Positions 34,279 to 42,703 of a stretch of 64,000 bases of DNA are shown here, piece by piece; position 1 is the stretch's first letter; each line of letters starts with the position of its first letter. The stretch is from an uncultured Hyphomicrobiales bacterium. Its GTDB lineage: Bacteria > Pseudomonadota > Alphaproteobacteria > Rhizobiales > Ancalomicrobiaceae. A program made the position numbers and the translations under genes. The notes beneath the pieces were generated by a model. The model did not search any database, had not been told where the DNA came from, and saw nothing but the letters and a program-made list of their open reading frames with translations. The stretch lies in NCBI GenBank assembly GCA_903930435.1, contig CAIYYN010000051.1, forward strand, positions 1-64,000. Direction: 5' to 3'.

Positions 34279-35703
34279 TCACTGTGTCAGACGCGCCTGC
34301 AGCACTGCCGACTGGAACATTTCTGCGAGTGCGTTGGTAATGTCTGCCGGTGTATTGGCCTGGAAGAAGAATCCGGGCGAGGCACATGCGGTCAATGCTG
34401 GCGGAATTTTAGGAATATTCGCGTTTGCATAGAAGTCTTCGCTATTGGCAAAATTCGTTGGGTTGATGATCGGCTGATAGGGGATATAAAGAACTGCAAT
34501 TGAAATGCCGCGATCTTTCAATGTCTTGCATACGCTGGTCGGAACGGTTGTCGCAGAGTTGCTTCCCCACCAGCCGCCATTCCATTGGTATTGATAATTT
34601 TGAGATCCATCCGTGATCAGAAACACCCACGGTAACGGATTTGCAGCCGTGCTGCCGTTTCCGACAGAGGTTATGATCGAGTTCATGGTTGGAAAGGCAT
34701 TTTCGAAATGCGTTCCGCCTGAACCCAGATTTGCGTCGACGCCCGTATCAAGCAGTGTCGTGATGTTGCCTGCGTACGCGGCGAGCGAGTTCGGTCCCGT
34801 CTCTGTTATATTCGGTGTGATCGCGAAATAGGTTTCGAGATAGGCGATGAACGGATAGAGTCCGATCTGATATTGATTGGCGACTACCTCTGTCGATTGG
34901 GCTGTCTGCAAAAGATCCTGAATCGCGACCGCGATTGCATCGGTTCGCAACTGGATGCAGGCGTTGGTATCAGGCACTGCACACAATGAGACCGACGGAT
35001 TCGTCGCGTATTTTCCTCGACGACTGATGATATATCCCTGATTACCGCTAAAATGACACGCAAAGACGCAACCACCTGGATACAAGGATTTGTCATCAGG
35101 ATTGAGCGATGCCAACAAGGTTTCGCCATTCTGGGTTGACGGGAGTCCCATCGATCCCGAGACATCGACCATCAGATAGAAGTTCAGATATTGGAACATC
35201 GTGTTGGTGGCACTCGACTTGCCCGTCACCGTCCACGTGGATTGACCGACAATGGCGAGGAATGTCATTGGCACGGTTGCTGTCCAGGTCGTCGTGGCGT
35301 TCAGCACAACGCCGGTCTTTGTCACCGTTGGCGTCATTGTGTACGTTGCGTTCCAGCCGAGATTCTGGACGTTTGTATTGAAGATATTGGTGGCGTCCGT
35401 ATTGCCGACATCCAGCGTGCCATTGCCGTTCATTGATTCTGCGGCGAGATAGGCGGCTGAATTATAGCCAATCGCGCCAACGGCAGCGGCATCCGAGGCA
35501 TTCTGCAGGATTGAGCGAATGCGATAAATGTTACCGAGATCGATCGCACCGCCAGAAAGCGTCACAATCGGAATAAGCAACAGGGCAAACTGAATGGACA
35601 ATGCGCCGCTTCTGTCCCGAAAGCACGGCGTCAAACCGGCCTTGATGTTGGAGCATCGTTCCTTGAACGTTGTCCATCCCCTCGAAAGACCAAATTGTGC
35701 CAC
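34279..35703 (-). CDS. TadG-like protein with von Willebrand A domain
   Basis: The 474-aa protein starts with a TadE/TadG-like segment: a basic stretch, then ALSIQFALLLIPIVTLSGGA (one membrane helix at about 35-57) and DLGNIYRIRSILQNASDAAA. A beta-rich part leads to a vWA domain from about 170 with the metal-site motif Asp180-x-Ser182-x-Ser184 in MVDVSGSMG, GSGGTHFENAF and WVFLITDGSQN. It is anchored in the inner membrane facing the periplasm and is usually linked with Flp/Tad pili. No other tad gene is close; the nearest relative is the lone Flp pilin at 198-374. It is convergent with the EmrB-type gene. Confidence 0.85.
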   Translation of the reverse strand: MAQFGLSRGWTTFKERCSNIKAGLTPCFRDRSGALSIQFALLLIPIVTLSGGAIDLGNIYRIRSILQNASDAAAVGAIGYNSAAYLAAESMNGNGTLDVGNTDATNIFNTNVQNLGWNATYTMTPTVTKTGVVLNATTTWTATVPMTFLAIVGQSTWTVTGKSSATNTMFQYLNFYLMVDVSGSMGLPSTQNGETLLASLNPDDKSLYPGGCVFACHFSGNQGYIISRRGKYATNPSVSLCAVPDTNACIQLRTDAIAVAIQDLLQTAQSTEVVANQYQIGLYPFIAYLETYFAITPNITETGPNSLAAYAGNITTLLDTGVDANLGSGGTHFENAFPTMNSIITSVGNGSTAANPLPWVFLITDGSQNYQYQWNGGWWGSNSATTVPTSVCKTLKDRGISIAVLYIPYQPIINPTNFANSEDFYANANIPKIPPALTACASPGFFFQANTPADITNALAEMFQSAVLQARLTQ

Positions 35704-35999
35704 GGCAAAACCCCGCTCAAAATACAGATAGAAATATCTTTAGATTCGAATTTATGTGATTCTGTTAAAGAATATCATTAAGGAAATACTATCCGGACAA
35801 TTAATGCGTGGTTTAATATCTGTGATGTAGATGGTTGATGGACAAATTGCCTTTGAATTGGAAATTGAGACCAATCAAAAACTGTAGCGGCTGGTGAGGA
35901 TCGCAGAGGCGCTCAATCCGATGATGCTGTTCATCTGTCGGCTGCGACTGTATGGTGCGCGGAATGTCGCTCTAGGGCTCGTTGACAATCGGTTCGAGC

Positions 36000-36830
36000 A
36001 TGACCAATAGCCAGATATTCGTGACCGGAGCGACCGGGTTCATCGGTCGCCATCTTGTGCCGATCTTGCTGGATAAGGGCTATGAGGTCGTTGCCATTTG
36101 CCGCAATGAAACCACGGCGCGTCGCTTCGCATGGTCTGAACGCGTTAAAGTCATCTCGTGTGATTATCATCGGGACGCGCTTCCTCTCAAGCCGAGACCG
36201 GGGTCCACCTTGGTTCACCTGGCTTGGCAGGGACTTCCCAACTATAGCGCCCCATTTCATATCGAAGAAAATCTTCCCAGAAATTACGAATTCATCAAAT
36301 CCATGCTGGAAGCCGGTGTTTCGAAGGTTCTGGTGACTGGAACTTGTTTTGAGTATGGCATGAAGTTCGGGCCAATTGCCCCGGAAACACCCACTGATCC
36401 CGTCAATGCTTATGCTGCTGCCAAGGATAAACTTCACAAATCTCTGGTGGAATTGCAAAAATTCCAACCCTTTGTTTTGCAATGGGCGCGGCTGTTTTAC
36501 ATGTATGGACCCGGGCAGAACCCGAACTCACTGATCGCTCAATTGGATGCCGCAATTGAACGGGGGGACCCTGTCTTCAACATGAGCGGCGGTGAGCAGT
36601 TGAGGGATTACCTGCCGGTTGAAGAGGTGGCGCGTCAATTGGCGTTGATCTGCGCGGCCGGCGTGAACGGCACCTTTAACGTCTGCAGCGGCAAGCCCAT
36701 CTCGGTTCGCCGCCTCGTGGAAGAACGCATTCGGGAGAAAAATGCGTCGATCCGGTTAAACCTCGGATATTATCCCTATCCCGAGCATGAACCCTTTGCG
36801 TTCTGGGGCAGCACCGCGGGGATTCCTTGA
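36000..36830 (+). CDS. NAD-dependent epimerase/dehydratase
   Basis: The 276-aa protein is an extended short-chain dehydrogenase. The nucleotide motif is VTGATGFIGRHL near the start, TCFEYG precedes the active site, and Tyr-x-x-x-Lys appears as YAAAK in PVNAYAAAKDKL. RLFYMYGPGQNP and FNVCSGKPISVRRL are typical of UDP- or GDP-sugar epimerases and dehydratases. I start at ATG 36000; a TTG at 35982 lies upstream. The protein is shorter than classical GalE/RmlB (about 330 aa) and ends soon after the C-terminal motif. A role in nucleotide-sugar metabolism for a surface polysaccharide is likely, but no glycosyltransferases are adjacent. Confidence 0.82.
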   Translation: MTNSQIFVTGATGFIGRHLVPILLDKGYEVVAICRNETTARRFAWSERVKVISCDYHRDALPLKPRPGSTLVHLAWQGLPNYSAPFHIEENLPRNYEFIKSMLEAGVSKVLVTGTCFEYGMKFGPIAPETPTDPVNAYAAAKDKLHKSLVELQKFQPFVLQWARLFYMYGPGQNPNSLIAQLDAAIERGDPVFNMSGGEQLRDYLPVEEVARQLALICAAGVNGTFNVCSGKPISVRRLVEERIREKNASIRLNLGYYPYPEHEPFAFWGSTAGIP

Positions 36831-36875
36831 GAGAGGCAAGTCGAATTCGCTACGATTGAGCCGCATCTGCCGGGA

Positions 36876-37808
36876 CTATTGAGCTCCCAGTAGTGTCATT
36901 ATCTCCGCCAACTTTGGCATTGATGGTGCCGCACCGGCTCGCGTGACAGAAAGTCCGGCAGTGGCCGATCCGAAACGCGCGGCATCGAGCGGTGGAACGC
37001 CGCGCGCCAGGGCTGCGGCGAAGCCCGCATTGAAGGCATCACCGGCGCCTGTTGTTTCCACGACGGGGCCAGCCGAAAACGCTGGAACCACTTCCGAGAG
37101 GCCTTTGGAATGAAGCAGCGCTCCCTTTTCGCCAAGAGTGATCAGGGCAGTTCCGACGCCTCTCTCAAGCAGAACGTCGCCGGCTGCGCGGGCATCATCG
37201 AGTGTGCGGATAACAATCCCGGTCATGGCTGCCGCCTCTGTCTCATTCGGCGTCATGTAATCGCTCAAGCCATAGATGGCGGGATCAAAGGGCACGAAGG
37301 GGGCCGGATTGAAGATGGTCGTGGTGCCCGCCGCGCGGGCTATTTCGAGGCCCCGTCTGGCCGCTGGTACCGGCTGCTCCAGTTGGGTCACAAAGACCGA
37401 TGCCGCTTCGATGGCCGCGCGTGCCATCTCGACATCGTCAGGCGACAGTAACAGGGCCGCGCCGGGGTAAACGATGATCGCATTCTCACCTGTTGCCTGA
37501 TCGACAAAGATGAAGGCGGCACCGGTCGGCTCAGATTGCGATCGCACCACGCGCGCTGTCACGCCGTCGGCTGCCCAGGCGGCGAGCGCGTTATCGCCAA
37601 AGGCGTCCTGACCGATCCGCGAAATGAAGGTGACGTCCGCTCCTGCCCGCGCCGCCGCAATCGCCTGGTTTGAGCCCTTGCCGCCGAGCGAGAGGGCGAA
37701 GCCTGATCCGGGCAATGTTTCGCCGGGCTTCGGCATCCGTTCCGCTCGGAACGTCAGATCCGCCGCGAATATGCCGAGGACGGCGACGTGATTATTGGTC
37801 TTTGTCAT
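36876..37808 (-). CDS. rbsK: Ribokinase-family sugar kinase
   Basis: The 310-aa PfkB-family enzyme phosphorylates ribose or a related sugar with ATP. The N-terminal GIFAADLTFRAERMPKPGET and LGGKGSNQAIAAARAGADV match ribokinase signature 1. The C-terminal ETTGAGDAFNAGFAAAL is the PfkB signature 2 with the catalytic Asp in GAGD. Length is normal. The ATG at 37808 has GGGAG nine bases upstream. It stands alone on its strand. It could serve the frcBCA transporter and FucU/RbsD-like mutarotase at 2-7 kb, although it is 30 kb away. Use of fructose instead of ribose is possible, since FrcK-type kinases belong to the same family. Confidence 0.88.
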   Translation of the reverse strand: MTKTNNHVAVLGIFAADLTFRAERMPKPGETLPGSGFALSLGGKGSNQAIAAARAGADVTFISRIGQDAFGDNALAAWAADGVTARVVRSQSEPTGAAFIFVDQATGENAIIVYPGAALLLSPDDVEMARAAIEAASVFVTQLEQPVPAARRGLEIARAAGTTTIFNPAPFVPFDPAIYGLSDYMTPNETEAAAMTGIVIRTLDDARAAGDVLLERGVGTALITLGEKGALLHSKGLSEVVPAFSAGPVVETTGAGDAFNAGFAAALARGVPPLDAARFGSATAGLSVTRAGAAPSMPKLAEIMTLLGAQ

Positions 37809-37901
37809 GGGCGTCTCCCGCAAGCGTCGTTTGATCCTTGGCGGGGAGTTTTGGCGACGCACTGTCGGAAGTCAATCAAACGATCTCGTTAAAAAAGGTT
37901 G

Positions 37902-38120
37902 TATAATGAGCATTAGTTATAGTTTCAGGTTGAAATAAACTCTTATAAAGTGTACTGGAGCGCAGCCGTCCGAGCCCCCGATCAGTCGGCTTGTGGTAGA
38001 TCAGCCCATGTTCGCATGGCGCTGATCCGGTCATTTTGATGAAGGTGGTTCTTGTCTTCGTCATCAAGGCCACTTTCGTGAAATGATTGAGGCGTGAAGA
38101 GAGCTGCTCTTCACGCCTAC
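37902..38120 (+). ncRNA. Possible structured small RNA between rbsK and ffh
   Basis: A run of stem-loops with no reading frame: GATCAGC-CCATG-TTCG-CATGG-C-GCTGATC (37999-38027, twelve pairs with one bulge), TGATGAAG with CTTCGTCATCA (38037-38066, one bulge), and AGGCGTGAAGAG with CTCTTCACGCCT (38090-38118, twelve perfect pairs). TATAAT lies at 37902-37907, but I see no good -35. Lack of a U-run leaves the 3' end open. No match to tRNA, 4.5S RNA or tmRNA is apparent. The boundaries given are nominal. Confidence 0.35.
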
Positions 38121-38212
38121 CATATTGCTTCGTGTCATGCTCGCTATCGGTGTACCCCGTCTGGACGAAGCTGGATCAAACCAGTATCGATCGGCCCGCC
38201 AGTCAGGGGCCT

Positions 38213-38241
38213 TTGACTTGGCTGGGCATTCCATGTATAAG
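38213..38241 (+). promoter_or_regulatory. Promoter of the ffh operon
   Basis: TTGACT (38213-38218) and TATAAG (38236-38241) are separated by exactly 17 bases, close to the housekeeping consensus. Transcription would begin near 38248, leaving a leader of about 200 bases before the ffh ATG. Confidence 0.65.
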
Positions 38242-38282
38242 CCCGCACTTCTCACCGGCATTTGTCGATCGAGAGCCACCGA

Positions 38283-38363
38283 CCGGGACCAGATCCCGGA
38301 GGTCAACGTCCGCCAGCGCTGAGCGCCCGCGGGCGTGATCGTCGTTGTGCTCAGGGTCTGGCG
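38283..38363 (+). promoter_or_regulatory. Structured 5' leader of the ffh operon
   Basis: Downstream of the promoter, CCGGGA (38283-38288) pairs with TCCCGG (38294-38299). Then CGCCAG (38311-38316) pairs with CTGGCG (38358-38363) and, inside it, CTGAGC (38319-38324) with GCTCAG (38349-38354); GCCCGCGGGC sits in the loop. A two-part stem separated by an internal loop is typical of regulatory leaders. A binding protein or ligand cannot be named. Confidence 0.45.
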
Positions 38364-38451
38364 AGGTCGATGATCCGCCGCATCAACTGATTGTTTGTGC
38401 GAGAGTTCCGGTCGCTGACGACCGACAGGCTCCGCCCGATAGGAAGACTGC

Positions 38452-40029
38452 ATGTTCGAGAGCCTTTCCGAGCGCCTGTCCGGCATTCTGGACAAGCTCA
38501 CCCGCCGTGGCGCACTGACCGAAGAGGTCGTGAACGAAGCCATGCGGGAGGTGCGTCGCGCCCTCATCGAGGCCGACGTTGCGCTTGATGTGGTGCGGTC
38601 GTTCACGGACAAGGTGCGTAATCGCGCCGTCGGTCAGGATGTCATTCGCTCGGTGTCTCCGGGCCAGCAGGTGATCAAGATCGTTCATGATGCGCTGGTC
38701 GAGATGCTGGGGTCCACCGCCCAGCCGATTGATCTTGCAGCGGTCGCGCCCGTCCCGATCATGATGGTCGGTTTGCAGGGCTCGGGCAAGACGACGACAT
38801 CGGCCAAGTTCGGTCGACGCCTGAGCGAGCGCTCGCGCAAGAAGGTCCTGCTTGCCTCGCTTGATACCCGCCGTCCGGCAGCACAGGAGCAGCTCCGGGT
38901 TCTCGGTGAAGCCAATCAGATCGACACATTGCCGATTGTAGCTGGCCAGACGCCGACCCAGATTGCGGACCGTGCCATGATGGCGGGACGGCTGGGTGGC
39001 TATGACGTCGTGATCCTTGACACGGCAGGCCGGACGCATATCGATGAAGCGCTGATGGCGGAAATGGCGGAAATCCGCCGCATCGCCAATCCGCATGAGA
39101 TCTTGCTGGTTGTCGACGCGCTGACGGGTCAGGACGCCGTCAATCTGGCGCGGTCGTTTGACGAACGTGTCGGGATCACCGGCATCGTCATGACCCGTAT
39201 GGACGGTGATGGTCGCGGCGGTGCGGCGCTCTCCATGCGCGCGGTCACCGGCAAACCGATCAAGCTGCTCGGCGTCGGTGAAAAATCCGATGCGCTTGAG
39301 GATTTCGATCCGCAGCGGATCGCTGGCCGCATTCTCGGGATGGGCGATATCGTTGCCCTCGTCGAAAAAGCCGCTGCCGAGATGGATATGGCGAAGGCTG
39401 CCAAGATGGCGGCCAAGCTCAAGCAGGGCACTTTTGACCTTGATGATCTCGCCGAACAGCTCAAGCAGATGCAGAAGATGGGCGGCATGAAAGGCATCAT
39501 GGGCATGATGCCGGGCATGGGCAAGATGGCCAAGCAGCTAGAGGGCGCCAACCTCGACGACAAGCTGTTGAAGCGGCAGATTGCCATCATTTCGTCGATG
39601 ACGAAGAAAGAACGCGCCAAGCCGGATATTCTGGCTGCCTCGCGCAAGCGCCGCATCGCAGCCGGTTCCGGTACCCGCGTGGAAGACATCAACCGGCTTT
39701 TGAAGCAGCACCGTCAGATGGCCGACATGATGAAGGCCATGAAAAAGGGTGGTCGCGGTGGCCTGGCAGGCATGCTCGGTGGCTTGATGGGTGGCGGCAT
39801 GCCGGACATTGACCCGGCCATGCTCGAGGAAATGGCCCGGTCCGGTCAGTTGCCAGGCGGAATGCCGGGTATGCCTCCCGGGATGCCGGGTGGTTTGCCG
39901 TCGGGCCTGCCGCCGATGCCTCCATCGGGCGGATTGCCGCCCAAGCTCCCGGGCCTGCCCGGATTGCCGGGATTGGGCGTGAAAGCCCCCGGCAGCGGAT
40001 TTTTACCCGGTTTAGGCAAGAAAAAATGA
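38452..40029 (+). CDS. ffh: Signal recognition particle protein Ffh
   Basis: The 525-aa GTPase binds 4.5S RNA and signal sequences of nascent membrane proteins and docks with FtsY. The N-domain covers about 1-90. The G-domain has GLQGSGKT (107-114), LDTRRPAAQEQL, DTAGR and TRMDGDGRGGAAL. The M-domain from about 300 has Met-rich helices (MGGMKGIMGMMPGMGKM) and ends in a Pro/Gly/Met tail that repeats GLPPxP, GMPG and GLPG. The tail is about 60 residues longer than in Escherichia coli. AGGAAGACTGC precedes the ATG. The next gene, chorismate mutase, overlaps the stop. It heads a translation-linked operon running through rplS. Confidence 0.97.
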   Translation: MFESLSERLSGILDKLTRRGALTEEVVNEAMREVRRALIEADVALDVVRSFTDKVRNRAVGQDVIRSVSPGQQVIKIVHDALVEMLGSTAQPIDLAAVAPVPIMMVGLQGSGKTTTSAKFGRRLSERSRKKVLLASLDTRRPAAQEQLRVLGEANQIDTLPIVAGQTPTQIADRAMMAGRLGGYDVVILDTAGRTHIDEALMAEMAEIRRIANPHEILLVVDALTGQDAVNLARSFDERVGITGIVMTRMDGDGRGGAALSMRAVTGKPIKLLGVGEKSDALEDFDPQRIAGRILGMGDIVALVEKAAAEMDMAKAAKMAAKLKQGTFDLDDLAEQLKQMQKMGGMKGIMGMMPGMGKMAKQLEGANLDDKLLKRQIAIISSMTKKERAKPDILAASRKRRIAAGSGTRVEDINRLLKQHRQMADMMKAMKKGGRGGLAGMLGGLMGGGMPDIDPAMLEEMARSGQLPGGMPGMPPGMPGGLPSGLPPMPPSGGLPPKLPGLPGLPGLGVKAPGSGFLPGLGKKK

Positions 40030-40352
40030 GCGCAACCGTGACCGAACCCTTTTTGACTGCCGAAGAAGCCCAGGCTGAACTGCTTCGCCTGCGCTCGTCG
40101 ATCGACAATATCGACGCGGCCCTGATCCACATGCTGGCCGAGCGCTTCAAGTGCACGAAGGCTGTCGGGACCTTCAAGGCCCGCACCGGTCTGCCGCCAG
40201 CGGATCCGGCACGTGAAGCCCGCCAGATCGCCCGGCTCCGCCAGTTGGCCGAAGCCGCCGACCTTGATCCAGATTTTGCCGAGAAGTTCCTGAACTTCGT
40301 CGTCAAGGAAGTCATTCGCCATCACGAAGCCATTCGCGATGGTCGTCACTAA
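40026..40352 (+). CDS. aroQ: Chorismate mutase, AroQ type
   Basis: The 108-aa all-helical enzyme turns chorismate into prephenate for Phe and Tyr synthesis. LLRLRSSIDNIDAALIHMLAERFKCTKAVGTFK (given here in parts: LRSSIDNIDAALIHML and AERFKCTKAVGTFK) is the AroQ motif, with the conserved Arg and Lys near residues 20 and 45. The second half, REARQIARLRQLAEAADLD, carries the remaining active-site Arg. The length is that of a free-standing mutase. Its ATG overlaps the ffh stop (ATGA), and rpsP follows after 30 bases. A biosynthetic enzyme between ffh and rpsP is the normal arrangement in Rhizobiales. Confidence 0.92.
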   Translation: MSATVTEPFLTAEEAQAELLRLRSSIDNIDAALIHMLAERFKCTKAVGTFKARTGLPPADPAREARQIARLRQLAEAADLDPDFAEKFLNFVVKEVIRHHEAIRDGRH

Positions 40353-40382
40353 TCCTTTGTTCCTGAAAGAGAAAGAGCAACT

Positions 40383-40736
40383 ATGTCCCTGAAGATCCGT
40401 CTCGCCCGTGGTGGCACCAAGAAGCGTCCCTACTATCGTATCGTCGTGGCTGACGCCCGCGCACCGCGCGATGGCCGTTTCATCGAGAAGGTCGGCACGT
40501 TCAACCCGCTGCTCGCCAAGGATAGCCCGGAGCGCGTGACCCTTGAGACCGAGCGTTGCACGCATTGGCTCTCGGTTGGCGCACAGCCGACCGACCGCGT
40601 CGCACGCTTCCTGGATGCCGCTGGCCTGATCAAGCGCGAAGCCCGCAGCAATCCTGAGAAGGCCGTTCCGGGCAAGAAGATGCAGGAACGTGCTGCCGAG
40701 AAGGCTCGCAAGGCCGCTGAAGCCGCTGCCGAGTGA
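40383..40736 (+). CDS. rpsP: 30S ribosomal protein S16
   Basis: The 117-aa ribosomal protein of the small subunit assembles early on 16S rRNA. The start [20 protein letters not shown] and the segment [13 protein letters not shown] are unmistakable. The C-terminal extension of about 35 residues, rich in Ala, Lys and Glu ([12 protein letters not shown]), is normal for alphaproteobacteria. GAAAGAGAAAGAGCAAC precedes the ATG. It is third in the ffh operon; rimM and trmD follow, giving the classical rpsP-rimM-trmD-rplS block. High expression is expected and codon choice is correspondingly biased. Confidence 0.98.
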   Translation: MSLKIRLARGGTKKRPYYRIVVADARAPRDGRFIEKVGTFNPLLAKDSPERVTLETERCTHWLSVGAQPTDRVARFLDAAGLIKREARSNPEKAVPGKKMQERAAEKARKAAEAAAE

Positions 40737-40777
40737 TGCCTGGATCGCGGCTGTCGTCAACGGGGGAGGGAGCGCCT

Positions 40778-41404
40778 GTGTCTGAAAAACGTGTTCTCCT
40801 CGGTCGTTGCGGTGCCGCGCATGGCATCAAGGGTGAAGTCCGGGTCAAGCCGTTTACGGCAGAGCCTGATGGCATCGCCGCCTATGGTCCGCTGGATCTC
40901 GAAGATGGCTCAGGCCAGCTTGAAATCGAGCGGATGCGCGACGCCGATACGGTCCTGATCGTCAAGTTTGTTGGCATCAACGACCGTAACGCCGCTGAAA
41001 AGCTCAACGGAATTGGCCTGTGTGTCGACAGAAGCGCCATTCCTGAGGTGGAAGACGAAGATGAATTCTATCTGGCGGATCTGATCGGTCTGGCGGTGGA
41101 AGATCTCAAGGGCGTCAAGGTTGGCGAGATCATCAACGTCGTGAATTTTGGAGCGGGTGACCTGCTCGAGATCCAGCCGCCGCAGGGAACCTCTGTCTAC
41201 CTGCTGTTCAGCCCGGATTTCGTGCCGACAGTCGATCTCGACGGCAACCGTGTCGTGATCGATCCGCCGGATGATCTCTTCAAGCCGGTGACCTTGCCGG
41301 GCGAAGCCCCGCCAAAGAAGCGGACCCGTTCGCCCAGGGCGCGGGACCGGTTTGCGGCGGGATCAGCGATCGAGGTCAACGGAGCGGACGGGAGCGAGTC
41401 GTGA
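40778..41404 (+). CDS. rimM: Ribosome maturation factor RimM
   Basis: The 208-aa factor helps 30S assembly by binding S19 through its PRC-barrel. The N-terminal [21 protein letters not shown] is the RimM domain, and [24 protein letters not shown] and [20 protein letters not shown] (residues to about 165) form the PRC-barrel. The last 35 residues are a basic tail. I choose GTG at 40778 because GGGGGAGGG lies seven bases before it; an earlier in-frame start directly overlaps the rpsP stop and adds 15 residues without homology. Its stop overlaps the trmD GTG start. Confidence 0.94.
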   Translation: MSEKRVLLGRCGAAHGIKGEVRVKPFTAEPDGIAAYGPLDLEDGSGQLEIERMRDADTVLIVKFVGINDRNAAEKLNGIGLCVDRSAIPEVEDEDEFYLADLIGLAVEDLKGVKVGEIINVVNFGAGDLLEIQPPQGTSVYLLFSPDFVPTVDLDGNRVVIDPPDDLFKPVTLPGEAPPKKRTRSPRARDRFAAGSAIEVNGADGSES

Positions 41405-42150
41405 GTGGCTTTCGGGCTGATGTCCTGACGCTTTACCCAGAGATGTTTCCGGGCTCGCTTGGAATATCGCTGGCGGGTAAGGGGCTGGCCGAAGGCTTGT
41501 GGAGCCTGTCGACAACCCAGATCCGGGATTTCGCCACCGACAAGCATCGATCCGTCGATGACACGCCGGCAGGCGGTGGACCTGGAATGGTGATGCGGGC
41601 CGACATTGTGGCGCATGCGCTTGATAGCGTATCTGCTGCGGATGACGACCGTCCCAGGCTTCTGATGAGCCCGCGTGGCGAACCCTTGACGCAGGCGTTC
41701 GTGCGGGATCTGGCCCTTGGCCCCGGCGTGGTGATCCTGTGTGGTCGCTTTGAGGGGGTCGATGAACGGGTGATCGAGGCGCGTGGTCTGCGGGAGGTCT
41801 CCATCGGCGACTACGTGTTGTCGGGTGGTGAACTGGCGGCGCAGGTACTTCTTGATGCGGTCGTCAGGCTGTTGCCGGGCGTGATGGGCAAGCTGACCTC
41901 GGGTGACGAGGAAAGTTTTGAAGACGGTCTGCTGGAATACCCGCACTATACCCGACCGCAAGTCTGGGAAGACAGATCGATCCCCGAAGTCCTTCGCTCC
42001 GGTGATCATGCCAGGATCGCCAAATGGCGGCAGGCACAACGTGAAGAGATTACCGAACACCGTCGCCCGGATCTCTGGGCCCGACACTTGAATTCCGGAA
42101 AAAACCTCGCCCGATCAAAAGCGTCGCGCAAAAATGCGACGGGGACATGA
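41401..42150 (+). CDS. trmD: tRNA (guanine37-N1)-methyltransferase TrmD
   Basis: The 249-aa SPOUT methyltransferase makes m1G37 in tRNAs with G36, preventing frameshifts. The start is GTG ([17 protein letters not shown]). Key segments are [33 protein letters not shown] and the knot region [20 protein letters not shown], followed by [15 protein letters not shown], which binds tRNA. Length is normal. The GTGA overlap with rimM implies coupled translation. rplS starts 55 bases after its stop. Confidence 0.97.
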   Translation: MSGFRADVLTLYPEMFPGSLGISLAGKGLAEGLWSLSTTQIRDFATDKHRSVDDTPAGGGPGMVMRADIVAHALDSVSAADDDRPRLLMSPRGEPLTQAFVRDLALGPGVVILCGRFEGVDERVIEARGLREVSIGDYVLSGGELAAQVLLDAVVRLLPGVMGKLTSGDEESFEDGLLEYPHYTRPQVWEDRSIPEVLRSGDHARIAKWRQAQREEITEHRRPDLWARHLNSGKNLARSKASRKNATGT

Positions 42151-42205
42151 CAAGGCGACTGACTTCCGCTATACGCATCGCAACTTGAGACTTGAGGATA
42201 CGACT

Positions 42206-42610
42206 ATGAGCAATATCATCGAAGCCCTGGACGCCGAACAGGCGGCTGTCATCAACGCCAAGCGCACGATCCCGGACTTCGCTCCCGGTGATACCGTTCG
42301 CGTCAACGTGAAGGTCGTGGAAGGCACACGTACCCGCGTTCAGGCCTACGAAGGCGTCTGCATCGCCCGCGCGGGTGCTGGCCTCAACGAGAACTTCACG
42401 GTTCGCAAGATCTCCTACGGCGAAGGCGTCGAGCGCGTGTTCCCGTTCCACACGCCGCTGATCGAATCCGTCGACGTCGTCCGTCGCGGTAAGGTCCGTC
42501 GCGCCAAGCTCTATTATCTGCGCGGGCTGACCGGCAAGGCTGCTCGTATCGTCGAGAAGCAGGACAAGAAGCTCGGCGCCAAGACTGTCGTTGCTGCAGC
42601 GACCGCCTGA
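42206..42610 (+). CDS. rplS: 50S ribosomal protein L19
   Basis: The 134-aa large-subunit protein sits near the 30S interface. [13 protein letters not shown] then [20 protein letters not shown] and [20 protein letters not shown] are the L19 signature, ending in [15 protein letters not shown] and a short basic tail. I choose ATG 42206 (GAGGATACGACT upstream); the frame stays open into trmD. It is the last gene of the ffh operon, and a strong terminator follows 28 bases after the stop. Confidence 0.98.
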   Translation: MSNIIEALDAEQAAVINAKRTIPDFAPGDTVRVNVKVVEGTRTRVQAYEGVCIARAGAGLNENFTVRKISYGEGVERVFPFHTPLIESVDVVRRGKVRRAKLYYLRGLTGKAARIVEKQDKKLGAKTVVAAATA

Positions 42611-42638
42611 TATCAAGTCATTGCCTTGAAGATAAATT

Positions 42639-42681
42639 AAGCCGCGATCATGGGACCATGATCGCGGCTTCTGGTGTTTTT
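42639..42681 (+). terminator. Intrinsic terminator after rplS
   Basis: AAGCCGCGATCATGG (42639-42653) pairs perfectly with CCATGATCGCGGCTT (42656-42670), and TTTTT follows at 42677-42681. The stem is 15 pairs. It ends the ffh-rplS transcript; the stem could also act on the convergent SHOCT gene. Confidence 0.85.
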
Positions 42682-42703
42682 GTCTTGAAAGCCTGACCGC
42701 TCG

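Noticed and set aside
37809-38451. 4.5S (SRP) RNA next to ffh
   Set aside because: The conserved GGAAGCAGCC-type core of bacterial SRP RNA is not present on either strand; the hairpins there do not form the SRP fold.
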